DNA from: Sphingomonas bacterium
GTDB taxonomy: Bacteria; Pseudomonadota; Alphaproteobacteria; Sphingomonadales; Sphingomonadaceae
Length of the DNA: 64,000 bases
Reading direction: 5' to 3'
NCBI RefSeq assembly: GCF_028289855.1
Contig: NZ_JAQGKZ010000067.1
Coordinates: 1-64,000 of the forward strand
The notes beneath the pieces are model-generated. The model made no database searches and had not been told where the DNA came from. It saw only the letters and a program-made list of their open reading frames with translations. Shown here piece after piece: positions 35,011 through 43,129 of this stretch; the stretch's first letter is position 1; each line of letters starts with the position of its first letter. The translations under genes and the position numbers were made by a program.

Positions 35011-37299
35011 TCAGGCTGCGATCCTGACGGGGACCGATTTGGCTGCGGGGACGTGGCTCTCCTCGGCATGATGCTCGACCGGCATCAGCACGTTGCACTC
35101 GGGATAGTAAGCGCCGAGACACCCGCGCGGGATCGCATATGGCGTGACGATCAATCCGTCGCGGCGCCGCAGCTTGCCGTCGCCGGCATCGCTTTCGAGC
35201 GCGACGATCTGGCCTTCCCGCAGCCCGGCAGCGGCGATGTCGGCGGCGTGCATGAACAGTATGTCGCGCGTTCCCTTCACCCCGCGAAAACGATCGTGAT
35301 AGCCGTAGATCGTCGTGTTGAACTGGTCGTTCGAGCGAAGCGTCATCAACCGGTACCGCCCCTGTTCGTCCGCGAACCCTGTCGCGGAAAGACCACTCGG
35401 CGCCAAAAACTCGGCCTTCCTACTCGGGGTCTGCCAGATCCGCTCGGCGGCTTTGTTGCCCTTCCAAAACCCGCCGGGCGTGAACAGCCGTTGGTTATAG
35501 TCCTTGAATATCAGCGGATACGTCTCCTCGATCGCGTCGCGGATCAGCGCATAATCGGCGACCCAGGCATCCCAATCGGCCTTCGGATTAGGCGGCAGGA
35601 TCTGCTTGGCGATCCCCGCCACAATCGCCGGTTCCGACAACAGAAACTCGCTCGCCGGCTTGGCCTTGCCGCGCGATCCATGGATGCAGCTCGTCGAATC
35701 CTCGACCGACACGGCTTGCGGCCCGCTCGCCTGAACGTCCTGCTCGATCCGCCCGAGGCACGGCAGCAGATAGGTGACCTTGCCGGGAAACAGGTGATTG
35801 CGGTTCAACTTGGTCGCGACTTGCACCGACAGGTCTAGCCGCGGCCAGGCTTCCTCCATCGCCGCCGTCTCGGGCACCGCGCGCAGGAAATTGCCGCCGA
35901 CCGCAACGAACGCCTTGACCGACCCGTCGATCACCCCGCGGCACGCCTCGACCGTGTCGAGCCCTTTCTCGCGCGGCGCGGTAAAGCCGTATTGCTCTTC
36001 AAGCTTGTCGACCGGGACCAGTTCGGTCTTCTCGGTGATCCCGACCGTGCGCTGGCCCTGCACGTTGGAATGACCGCGCACCGGGGTCGGCCCCGTTCCC
36101 GGTCGGCCGATATTGCCGCGTAGCAGCAACAGATTGACGACCATACGGACGTTCTCGACGCCCTTTACGTGCTGGGTCAGCCCCATGCCGTAAATCGCCA
36201 TCACCGCCTTGGATGTGGCGTAGACGCGCGCCGCTTGCTCGATCTCGGCCTTGGCCAACCCGGACTCGCGCTCGATATCGACCCATTCGGCGGCGCGCAC
36301 GACACCGACGAATTCGCCGAACCCGCTGGTATGCGCCTTGATGAAATCGAGATCGAGCACGGGATTTTCGCCGTTCGCCACCGCCGTGTCGTTCCATTCG
36401 ACCAGGAACTTGGCGATCCCCATCATCGCCGCGATGTCGCCGCCCGCCTTAACCTGATGGTATTGCGTCGAAATCGCGGTTTCCCTGAGCGTCGCCATCT
36501 CGAACGGGTTTTGCGGGTCGGTGAAGCGTTCCAATCCGCGCTCCTTGAGCGGATTGAACGTAATGATCTCGACCCCGCGCTTGCGGCATGAGCGCAGATC
36601 GTGAAGCATGCGCGGCGCGTTCGAGCCGACATTGTGGCCGAAGAAGAATATCGCGTCGCACTGTTCGAAATCGGCCAGTTGCGTGGTGCCGACGGGCACG
36701 CCGATCGCCGCCTTCAGCCCGACCGAGGTCGATTCGTGGCACATGTTCGAACTGTCGGGCAGGTTCTGGTTGCCGTACATCCGCGCCATCAGCCCGTACA
36801 TGTACGACGCTTCCAAGCTCATGCGTCCGGACGAATAGAAAACCACCGATTTGGGGTCGAGCGGCCGGAGCCGATCGCCGATCTCCGCGAACGCATCCTG
36901 CCACGAACACGCGACGTATTTGTCGGTCGCGGAATCGTAACGCAGCGGATGCGTCAACCGGCCATGCTGTTCGAGATCGTAATCGCGCCAGCTACGCAGC
37001 TCGCTCAGCGTATGCTCTTCGAAGAAGGCCGGGGTCGTCCGCCGCGAGGTCAGTTCCCACGCGGTCGCCTTGGCGCCTTCCTCGCAGAATTCGGCTGGGT
37101 GGTGATCGGCCGGCTTCGGCCAGGCGCAACTGACACAGGCGAAGCCCTCGGGCTTGTTCTGCCGCGCCAGTTCCCGGATTACTTCCGGCGAAACACGCTC
37201 GCGCGGCAGGATTTCGGCGACCGACCGAAGCGATCCCCAGCCGCCCGCCGGGCCCTTGAACGGCTTTACTTCGGGATCGTCCGACTTCTGCTTCGCCAT
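35011..37299 (-). CDS. Molybdopterin oxidoreductase, YdeP / FdhF-like
   Basis: This is a 762-residue predicted bis-MGD enzyme of the YdeP (TIGR01701-like) branch related to formate dehydrogenase alpha subunits. The N-terminus carries Cys55, Cys58 and Cys72 (CVSCAWP…FC), which may bind Fe-S. The motif NMCHES at 185-190 places Cys187 where FdhF has the molybdenum-binding selenocysteine (alignment inferred). Further family patterns are FFFGHNVGSNAPR, GVEIITFNPLKERG and LLLRGNIGRPGTGPTPVRGHSNVQGQRT. There is no twin-arginine signal, so it is cytoplasmic. YdeP itself is linked to acid resistance in E. coli; the electron donor and acceptor here are unknown. fdhD and mobA follow directly. Confidence 0.9.
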   Translation of the reverse strand: MAKQKSDDPEVKPFKGPAGGWGSLRSVAEILPRERVSPEVIRELARQNKPEGFACVSCAWPKPADHHPAEFCEEGAKATAWELTSRRTTPAFFEEHTLSELRSWRDYDLEQHGRLTHPLRYDSATDKYVACSWQDAFAEIGDRLRPLDPKSVVFYSSGRMSLEASYMYGLMARMYGNQNLPDSSNMCHESTSVGLKAAIGVPVGTTQLADFEQCDAIFFFGHNVGSNAPRMLHDLRSCRKRGVEIITFNPLKERGLERFTDPQNPFEMATLRETAISTQYHQVKAGGDIAAMMGIAKFLVEWNDTAVANGENPVLDLDFIKAHTSGFGEFVGVVRAAEWVDIERESGLAKAEIEQAARVYATSKAVMAIYGMGLTQHVKGVENVRMVVNLLLLRGNIGRPGTGPTPVRGHSNVQGQRTVGITEKTELVPVDKLEEQYGFTAPREKGLDTVEACRGVIDGSVKAFVAVGGNFLRAVPETAAMEEAWPRLDLSVQVATKLNRNHLFPGKVTYLLPCLGRIEQDVQASGPQAVSVEDSTSCIHGSRGKAKPASEFLLSEPAIVAGIAKQILPPNPKADWDAWVADYALIRDAIEETYPLIFKDYNQRLFTPGGFWKGNKAAERIWQTPSRKAEFLAPSGLSATGFADEQGRYRLMTLRSNDQFNTTIYGYHDRFRGVKGTRDILFMHAADIAAAGLREGQIVALESDAGDGKLRRRDGLIVTPYAIPRGCLGAYYPECNVLMPVEHHAEESHVPAAKSVPVRIAA

Positions 37300-37406
37300 T
37301 TAACGGCCCCGGTGGTTCGTGCTCACGCATACGCCCAACGGGCAACAAATAGAAATGTTCACGCTGGCGGCCCGCGCCGATTCGTTAAACGCCGGCGCCC
37401 GTTTTA

Positions 37407-37934
37407 TTACAAGATTCCGGCCGCCGTCCCGACGCAGGCAAAAAGTATGATGGCGACGACGAAAAGAGCCTCCCGCATCAAACCGTGAGTGAGAAAATCG
37501 AACGCTTCGGCATCTTCCGGAAACACCCTGGCGAAAACCCACATTGGAATGAGCGCGAAAATGCCAATTGGCCAGATCAGGGCTAGCGCAAAAATCTTGA
37601 CCCGCTCGTTCGCGCAGTGTGGCACGCTAAGGCTTGAACCGGACAGCGCGCGATAGAAAATCCCGACGAAGATGAAGTAGAAGACAATCAGGTCTTTTGT
37701 TGCCGTATACAACTCAAGCCCGAAGACGTTGGCCAGCCGTCCAAACGTCATATCGATGGGCGGGTATACGATTTCGGCGTACGCATGCAGTAAAACAGCA
37801 AGCAGGCTATGCGGCGACTGGCCGATCATGTGTTGCACAAACCTGATCGCGGACAGAACGCCGGTGCCTTTTGCGAGCGACTCGGCGCCGTCCGTGATAG
37901 TATTTAACGCAGATTTCTCGCTCTTCGATTCCAC
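37407..37934 (-). CDS. Hypothetical four-helix membrane protein
   Basis: This 175-residue frame starts at GTG (37934) with a weak ribosome site. Four hydrophobic segments are visible, roughly residues 42-62, 78-98, 110-137 and 153-175. The N-terminal 30 residues are polar. I recognise no family. Base composition here is near 50-55% G+C, clearly lower than the surrounding genes, and codon use is correspondingly mixed, which suggests an acquired or fast-evolving gene. It lies upstream of the molybdoenzyme operon on the same strand and is divergent from the eCIS cluster. Confidence 0.6.
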   Translation of the reverse strand: MESKSEKSALNTITDGAESLAKGTGVLSAIRFVQHMIGQSPHSLLAVLLHAYAEIVYPPIDMTFGRLANVFGLELYTATKDLIVFYFIFVGIFYRALSGSSLSVPHCANERVKIFALALIWPIGIFALIPMWVFARVFPEDAEAFDFLTHGLMREALFVVAIILFACVGTAAGIL

Positions 37935-37996
37935 GGGCCGTTCTTAAGAGCGATGCCGTATCTGGCCAAGCACCCTGCATAATGAATGGCGGCGTG

Positions 37997-38020
37997 GCTG
38001 GCACCTCTTCGGTGCCCAGC
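37997..38020 (+). promoter_or_regulatory. Hairpin in the eCIS leader region
   Basis: GCTGGCACC and GGTGCCCAGC pair with one bulged C around a 5-base loop containing TTC. It lies about 185 bases before the AAA ATPase start. It could end transcription leaking into the cluster or form a leader stem. No T-run follows. Confidence 0.35.
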
Positions 38021-38056
38021 TTGCCGCGACATTGCGCGCGTTTTCCGGTGACCCCC

Positions 38057-38075
38057 ATCGATCGGATAGATCGAT
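38057..38075. promoter_or_regulatory. 7+5+7 dyad upstream of the eCIS cluster
   Basis: ATCGATC-GGATA-GATCGAT is a perfect dyad 131-149 bases before the first eCIS gene. It may be an operator. CGATC-rich words are common in this genome type, so chance is a real alternative. Confidence 0.3.
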
Positions 38076-38205
38076 CGGCTCGACCTGGATCCAACGATCG
38101 CCCCACACATCGATCGTCGTGCCGAGGCCATGACTAGCCCTCCACGGTCGATGCCGCGCCGGTAATGCCGCGCCTATCCTTCCCGCCGGAGGGAGGATCG
38201 CCGCA

Positions 38206-40824
38206 TTGGACGTCACCCAAGTTTTGATCATCAAGGACGGCGCCGACGACCCGGTCGACGGGATCGTGCGCAGCCTGGCGGACGACCCGGCGATCGTGCT
38301 GGCGACACCGGCGCCGGTCGATGTGGATGCCGGGATTGCGACGGTTCGGCTTGACGCGTCGATCGAAGTCGTCCTGATCATCAGCCGCGAGGCGCGCATT
38401 CCCGGGATCGTCAGCGCGATCCGCGCGGTGCGCGCCAACATCCATCTGATCGCGCTGGCGCTGGAGACCGGCACCGCCAATCTGTCGCTGCGCGACCCCA
38501 ATTTCGCGGAGCTCAACAGCGTCATCCATACGCTGGCGCGACCGGCGCGCGGGCTGTTGCGCGAAAAGGGCAAGGTGCTGCGCTTCACCGCGCGGTTGCC
38601 CGCCAACGATACGCGTGCCGACCCGGCCGAGGCGACGGCCGATCCCGCCCCGCGCCGCAACTTGCCTGTCGTCACCATCGTCCAGCTCGACCCCAAGTCG
38701 GTCGATGCGATCGACCTCGCGCTCGAATGGGTCGAAGCCGCGACTCGCGTGCTGGTCACGATGTGGTCCGACCATAAGGATGGCGCGGTCGGCTTCGCGC
38801 TCAGCTGGGGCGCGCTCGAACGCTGGCTGGGCGACATCGTCGGGCTGATCGAGTCGGCCGACGACCGGCCCGAGCGCAGCTTTCGCCGGCTGACCGACCT
38901 GCTCGACCAGGACGATTACACGCATGTCCCGCTGGCGACGCTATACCGCCGGGTCGAGCGCGATCCGCTGGCGCTGAAGATCGCGTTGATCGCCGCGGCG
39001 GCCGATCTCGACATCCGTTTCCATCGCCTGTTCGGCGCGCTGCACGACGATTTCGCGCGGCGCTATCCGTCGGTCGGGCTGGCCTGCGCGATCATCGCCG
39101 CGGGGGACAAGGGCGTCTCGCCAGCCAAGGTGCGCGGTCGGCTTGCGACCAACGCGCATCTGCGCCGGCTCGGTCTGACCAGCGCGACCGGGCCGCTGGT
39201 CGACAGCGCCGAGGCGCCGCTCAAACTGGCTGCAACCGTCGTCGACTGGCTGCTGACCGGCGATGCCGACGCGCTGATCGGGGCCGACGCGCGCCAGTTG
39301 CGGCGGGCCTTGCCGATCGAGGCGGGGCAATTGCTGTCGGCAGAGCGCTTGCGCCGAGTCCGCGCCGCGGTGCGCCACGCGCTGATCGGGCGCGACGGCG
39401 ACCGCGTGTCGGCGATCATGCTCGACGGTTCGGCACCCGACTGGATGCGGGTCGAAGCGGCCGAGATCAACGATCCGGCGCTGATGATCGGCCCGGCGGA
39501 GCATCTCGCGCCCGAGCCGCTGGCCGCCGCGCTAGCCGATATAGCCGCTGCCGCGTATCTGTCGGAGCGGCGCGTGGTCGCCGATCTCGACGGCGATGGC
39601 CCCGCCGGCGACGCGCTGTGGCAAGCGTTGACCGCGTCATGGGCATTGTTCGACCAGCCGCCCTTCATCATCGCCGACAATCCCGCGCGCCGCCTCGCCG
39701 CCGCGCCGCAGCCGCACATTGTCGTCGCCGATTTGCCCGCGCCTGCGCGCAAGGAGCGCCGCGACATGGTCGCCGCCGCGCTCGCCGAACTGGGCGGCGG
39801 CGACGCGGCGCTGATCGACCGCATCGCCGATGGCTTCCCCGTGCCGATCGATGCGGTGCCGCAGGCGGTAGCGATCGCGCTGGCGCAGGCCGCCGCCAAT
39901 GGCCGTCCCAACCAGCCGGATGCCGCCGATTGGCTAAGCGGGTTCCGGCGCATCGCCGGGGCGCGGCTGCCGACGCTGGCGCGGCGGATCGAGCCGCCCG
40001 CGCTCGACCCGGATCAGGAGACTGCGCCGCTCGACGCGGTGGTGCTTCCCGCCGCGCAGCGCGACCAGCTGGCCGAGCTGGTCAGCCATGTCCGCCATAG
40101 CCGTACCGTGCTGGAGGATTGGGGCTATGCCGCGCTGACCGATGGTCAGGGCATCGCAGCCTTGTTCTCGGGCGACAGCGGGACCGGCAAAACCACCGCG
40201 GCCTACGCCATCGCCGCCGAACTGGGCGCCGACCTGTACGCGATCGACCTCGCCCAGGTCGTCTCCAAATATATCGGCGAGACCGAGAAGAACCTCGACC
40301 TAGTGTTCGACGACGCGCAGCGCGCCGGGGCCGTTTTGCTGTTCGACGAAGCCGATGCCTTGTTCGGCAAACGCAGCGCGGTCAGCGACGCGCGCGACCG
40401 CTATGCCAACATCGAGGTCGCGCATCTGCTGCAGCGGATCCAAAGGTTTACCGGGCTGGCGCTGCTGACCACCAACCATGCCGACAATCTCGACCCGGCG
40501 TTCACCCGGCGCTTGCGCTTTTGCGTCCAATTTCCGCGCCCGACCGCCGCCGACCGGCTGACGATCTGGGAACAATCCTTCCCCGCGCCGCTCCGCGCCG
40601 AGCCGCTCGACCTGCGCGCGATCGCCTTCGCGTTCGACCTGACCGGCGGCACGATCCGCCAGATGGCGGTTCACGCCGCGATGCTCGCCGCCGAGCAGGG
40701 CGGGCTGATCCGCTTCGACCATGTACTGTCCGGGGTACGCAGCCAGCTGGTCCGGCTCGGCCATTACACCGACATCGCCAAGCTCGACGCGATCGTTGCC
40801 GGCACGCGGGCGAAGGCGGCGTGA
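38206..40824 (+). CDS. eCIS AAA+ ATPase (Afp15/Pvc15-like)
   Basis: This 872-residue cytoplasmic ATPase is the first gene of the contractile injection cluster. It starts at TTG (38206); GGAGGGAGGATCG ahead of it supports this and there is no nearby ATG. Residues 1-640 form a long helical and winged-helix-like region typical of this family. The AAA+ module has Walker A GDSGTGKTT (656-664), Walker B VLLFDEADALFG (Asp714, Glu715), a sensor-1-like TTNHADNLD and arginine-finger-like FTRRLRF. Family members in Serratia Afp and Photorhabdus PVC are needed for particle assembly or cargo loading. The stop overlaps the next start (TGATG). Confidence 0.9.
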   Translation: MDVTQVLIIKDGADDPVDGIVRSLADDPAIVLATPAPVDVDAGIATVRLDASIEVVLIISREARIPGIVSAIRAVRANIHLIALALETGTANLSLRDPNFAELNSVIHTLARPARGLLREKGKVLRFTARLPANDTRADPAEATADPAPRRNLPVVTIVQLDPKSVDAIDLALEWVEAATRVLVTMWSDHKDGAVGFALSWGALERWLGDIVGLIESADDRPERSFRRLTDLLDQDDYTHVPLATLYRRVERDPLALKIALIAAAADLDIRFHRLFGALHDDFARRYPSVGLACAIIAAGDKGVSPAKVRGRLATNAHLRRLGLTSATGPLVDSAEAPLKLAATVVDWLLTGDADALIGADARQLRRALPIEAGQLLSAERLRRVRAAVRHALIGRDGDRVSAIMLDGSAPDWMRVEAAEINDPALMIGPAEHLAPEPLAAALADIAAAAYLSERRVVADLDGDGPAGDALWQALTASWALFDQPPFIIADNPARRLAAAPQPHIVVADLPAPARKERRDMVAAALAELGGGDAALIDRIADGFPVPIDAVPQAVAIALAQAAANGRPNQPDAADWLSGFRRIAGARLPTLARRIEPPALDPDQETAPLDAVVLPAAQRDQLAELVSHVRHSRTVLEDWGYAALTDGQGIAALFSGDSGTGKTTAAYAIAAELGADLYAIDLAQVVSKYIGETEKNLDLVFDDAQRAGAVLLFDEADALFGKRSAVSDARDRYANIEVAHLLQRIQRFTGLALLTTNHADNLDPAFTRRLRFCVQFPRPTAADRLTIWEQSFPAPLRAEPLDLRAIAFAFDLTGGTIRQMAVHAAMLAAEQGGLIRFDHVLSGVRSQLVRLGHYTDIAKLDAIVAGTRAKAA

Positions 40825-41399
40825 TGGCGATCGATACCGTCACCAACGCGATCATCGACATGTTTCGCGAGTCACTCGGCAATCAGGAGGGCATCCCGCC
40901 AGGCGCCTATGTGATCAGCCTCGCCTCGCCCGACGAAGGCGCAGCCAATGCCGATCTGGTGCTGTTCCTCTATCTCGTCACCCCCGCGCCCGAACTGCGC
41001 AACGCCGAACGAATCCGCCCCTGGCCAGGACCCAGCGACCCGCCGGTGCTGCTCGATCTGGCGGTCCCACTCGAGCTCCATTTCCTGCTGACGGTCGGGC
41101 AAGGCGCGCCCGCCGGGGCTGCGGGGCTGGGCCGGCTGGCCGACGCCGTCCGCGCGATCGAGGCGGCGTCGCCGATGGCGGTGCCGGCCGCGTTCCAGGA
41201 GGCGGTGTGGCTGTCGCTGCTGCCGCTGTCATCGGACGAGATGGCGCGGATCTGGGGGCTGTTCCCGAACGAGAATTGCCGGTCGTCGATCGCCTTTCGT
41301 GCCAGCCCCGTGTGGATCGACCCGCGCAGCCCCCAAATCGCGGCGGCGCCGGTCACCGACGGGGCTACCCGCGCCGGGCGGATGCCGGAGGCGGCATGA
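40824..41399 (+). CDS. DUF4255 tail-terminator-like protein (Afp16/Pvc16-like)
   Basis: This 191-residue protein has the DUF4255 pattern: AIDTVTNAIIDMF at the N-terminus, LFLYLVTPAPELRN, LDLAVPLELHFLLT and WLSLLPLSSDEMARIWGLF. In Afp and PVC the homologue caps the tube and sheath distal to the baseplate and fixes particle length. The ATG overlaps the ATPase stop by one base. The frame reported further upstream belongs to another phase inside the ATPase gene. Confidence 0.88.
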   Translation: MAIDTVTNAIIDMFRESLGNQEGIPPGAYVISLASPDEGAANADLVLFLYLVTPAPELRNAERIRPWPGPSDPPVLLDLAVPLELHFLLTVGQGAPAGAAGLGRLADAVRAIEAASPMAVPAAFQEAVWLSLLPLSSDEMARIWGLFPNENCRSSIAFRASPVWIDPRSPQIAAAPVTDGATRAGRMPEAA

Positions 41400-42100
41400 C
41401 CGCGATGCTCGCCTTGCAGTCGCCCGACACGATCACGCATCGCATGATGATCGCGCTCGAGCTGGTCGACCCGGTGACCGGGCGGGCGGCAGGGCAGGCG
41501 ATGCGCGTGCACGCGCCCGATTTCCGGCCGGCGACGGTGACACGCGCCGGACAGATCGTGTGGATCGACACCGCGCCGTCCGAACCGCGCAAGCTGGTCG
41601 TCGAGGCGGTTGCCGATCGCGGTCAATTCGCCCCTTATGCCGATATCCTGATGATCCCGCCGCGGCTGCCGGGCGCGGCGGCGATCGTCCATCGTGTGAC
41701 TCTGACGCCGACCGGGCTTTATCAGGCCCCGCCGGGACGGCTGTCGGTTGCGGGCATGCTGATCGACACCGTCGCCGCGCGCCAGCCGCTCGCGGGCGCA
41801 AAGGTCAGGATCTGGCTGCAGTCGCGCAACGACGCCGCGGTCCTCGACAGCAATTACGAAGGGCTGAGCGACGATCGCGGCGGGTTCGTCGCGGTCGTCG
41901 GCGATCTGGGCGGCGATACGCCGATGCTGCTGAAGCCGCCCGCGCCCGACGGCGGGCTGGTCGGCTGGCTGGCGGTCACCGTCGGCGCGACCACGCGCCA
42001 CAGCCCGCTGCTGCCGCTGCGCCAGAGCCGCCCGTACCGTGCGCCCGCGCCGTTCGCCTGGGCCGATCTGGCCCCCAACCCGCCTGCATTGCCCATCTGA
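41396..42100 (+). CDS. eCIS-associated beta-sandwich protein of unknown role
   Basis: This 234-residue protein overlaps the preceding stop (ATGA). Two beta-rich parts are visible: a domain with IALELVDPVTGRAAGQAMRV and a carboxypeptidase-regulatory-like segment near residues 121-165 (LIDTVAARQPLAGAKVRIWL, LSDDRGGFVAVVG). The C-terminus is Pro/Arg-rich. No signal peptide or catalytic motif is seen. Its place between the terminator and sheath genes and its tight coupling argue for a structural accessory of the particle. I cannot assign a known Afp/PVC counterpart. Confidence 0.7.
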   Translation: MTAMLALQSPDTITHRMMIALELVDPVTGRAAGQAMRVHAPDFRPATVTRAGQIVWIDTAPSEPRKLVVEAVADRGQFAPYADILMIPPRLPGAAAIVHRVTLTPTGLYQAPPGRLSVAGMLIDTVAARQPLAGAKVRIWLQSRNDAAVLDSNYEGLSDDRGGFVAVVGDLGGDTPMLLKPPAPDGGLVGWLAVTVGATTRHSPLLPLRQSRPYRAPAPFAWADLAPNPPALPI

Positions 42101-42127
42101 CCGTCACAATTTTCGAGGAGACACGAT

Positions 42128-43099
42128 ATGAGCCCCGCACCCATTGTAGAGCCTGACGTCGACGCCGGCCCGGTCGACGAACCGCCGGCTCCGCCCCCGC
42201 CGCCGGCAGCCCCCGACGCGGATTGGACCAGCGATCCGCAACGCGTCATCGCGACGCAATTGGCGCTGGCCGAGGCAATGAAACCGATCGAAGCGGCGGC
42301 GAGCGACCTGTACGCGCCCGACCGCGCAGCAGCACGCCAGGCGGTCGCCGACAAATACGCCAAGGCAGTCGCCGCCGACGGCGACGTGCGCAAAAAGATC
42401 GACGTCGCCAGCGACAAGTTCAACCGCACCGCCGCCGACATGGTCGCTCGGCTCGACGATTGGGTGAAGAAATTCACCAGCGGGCCGCTCTACGACCTGC
42501 TCGAACAGCGCAAGAAGACTCGCGCCGCGCTGGCCACCAAGCTGGGCGGCAACGAAAGCGCGCGCGACGCCGCCGTGGATTCCGCAAAGTCATGGGCGGC
42601 GCGTTTCGCCGACTGGTCGGCGCCGGGCGATGCGATCGGCAAGATCGTCGGGGGCTATGTCGATCAGATCGACAAGCTCAATGCCGACATCAACAACGAC
42701 GTGGCGGCCGACACCGCGACGCTGAGCTTCTGGTTCGATGTCGCGCCAAAGCATCTCCAGGTGTCCGACAAGGCATTGTCGACCGACGCCGCGGCAGCGC
42801 GTGACAAGGTCAAAAAGGCGCTTGGCGACGCGGGCTATACCGACCTCGCCAACGCGCTCGACCCGGCCAAGGCGCGCGCGACCGGCGCCGTCTATATGAT
42901 CCCCGCCGGCGACCTGCCCGGCAAGCGCAAGTCGGTGCTCGCCAGTTGGAAGGACTCGGCCAAGACGCTGGCCACCGCGCAAGCCGCCTTCAAGCTCGAC
43001 CCCGACGATGCCGCCACGCTCAAGGCGCGCTGGGACAAGCTCAAGGACGACGCCTGGCTCAAGGACGCCAAGGCAGCACTCACCGCAACCGCATCGTGA
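42128..43099 (+). CDS. eCIS-associated helical protein of unknown function
   Basis: This 323-residue protein has GAGGAGACACGAT before the ATG. A proline-rich N-terminus (PDVDAGPVDEPPAPPPPPAA) precedes a Lys/Asp/Ala-rich helical body with likely coiled coils (AVADKYAKAVAADGDVRKKI, VKKFTSGPLYDLLEQRKKTR, VDQIDKLNADINNDVAADT). There is no signal peptide or membrane segment. I recognise no domain. It sits directly upstream of the sheath gene, a site that can hold structural, inner-scaffold or cargo genes in such clusters. Confidence 0.65.
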   Translation: MSPAPIVEPDVDAGPVDEPPAPPPPPAAPDADWTSDPQRVIATQLALAEAMKPIEAAASDLYAPDRAAARQAVADKYAKAVAADGDVRKKIDVASDKFNRTAADMVARLDDWVKKFTSGPLYDLLEQRKKTRAALATKLGGNESARDAAVDSAKSWAARFADWSAPGDAIGKIVGGYVDQIDKLNADINNDVAADTATLSFWFDVAPKHLQVSDKALSTDAAAARDKVKKALGDAGYTDLANALDPAKARATGAVYMIPAGDLPGKRKSVLASWKDSAKTLATAQAAFKLDPDDAATLKARWDKLKDDAWLKDAKAALTATAS

Positions 43100-43129
43100 C
43101 GACGCACGCAATCCCGAACGGAGGACGAC

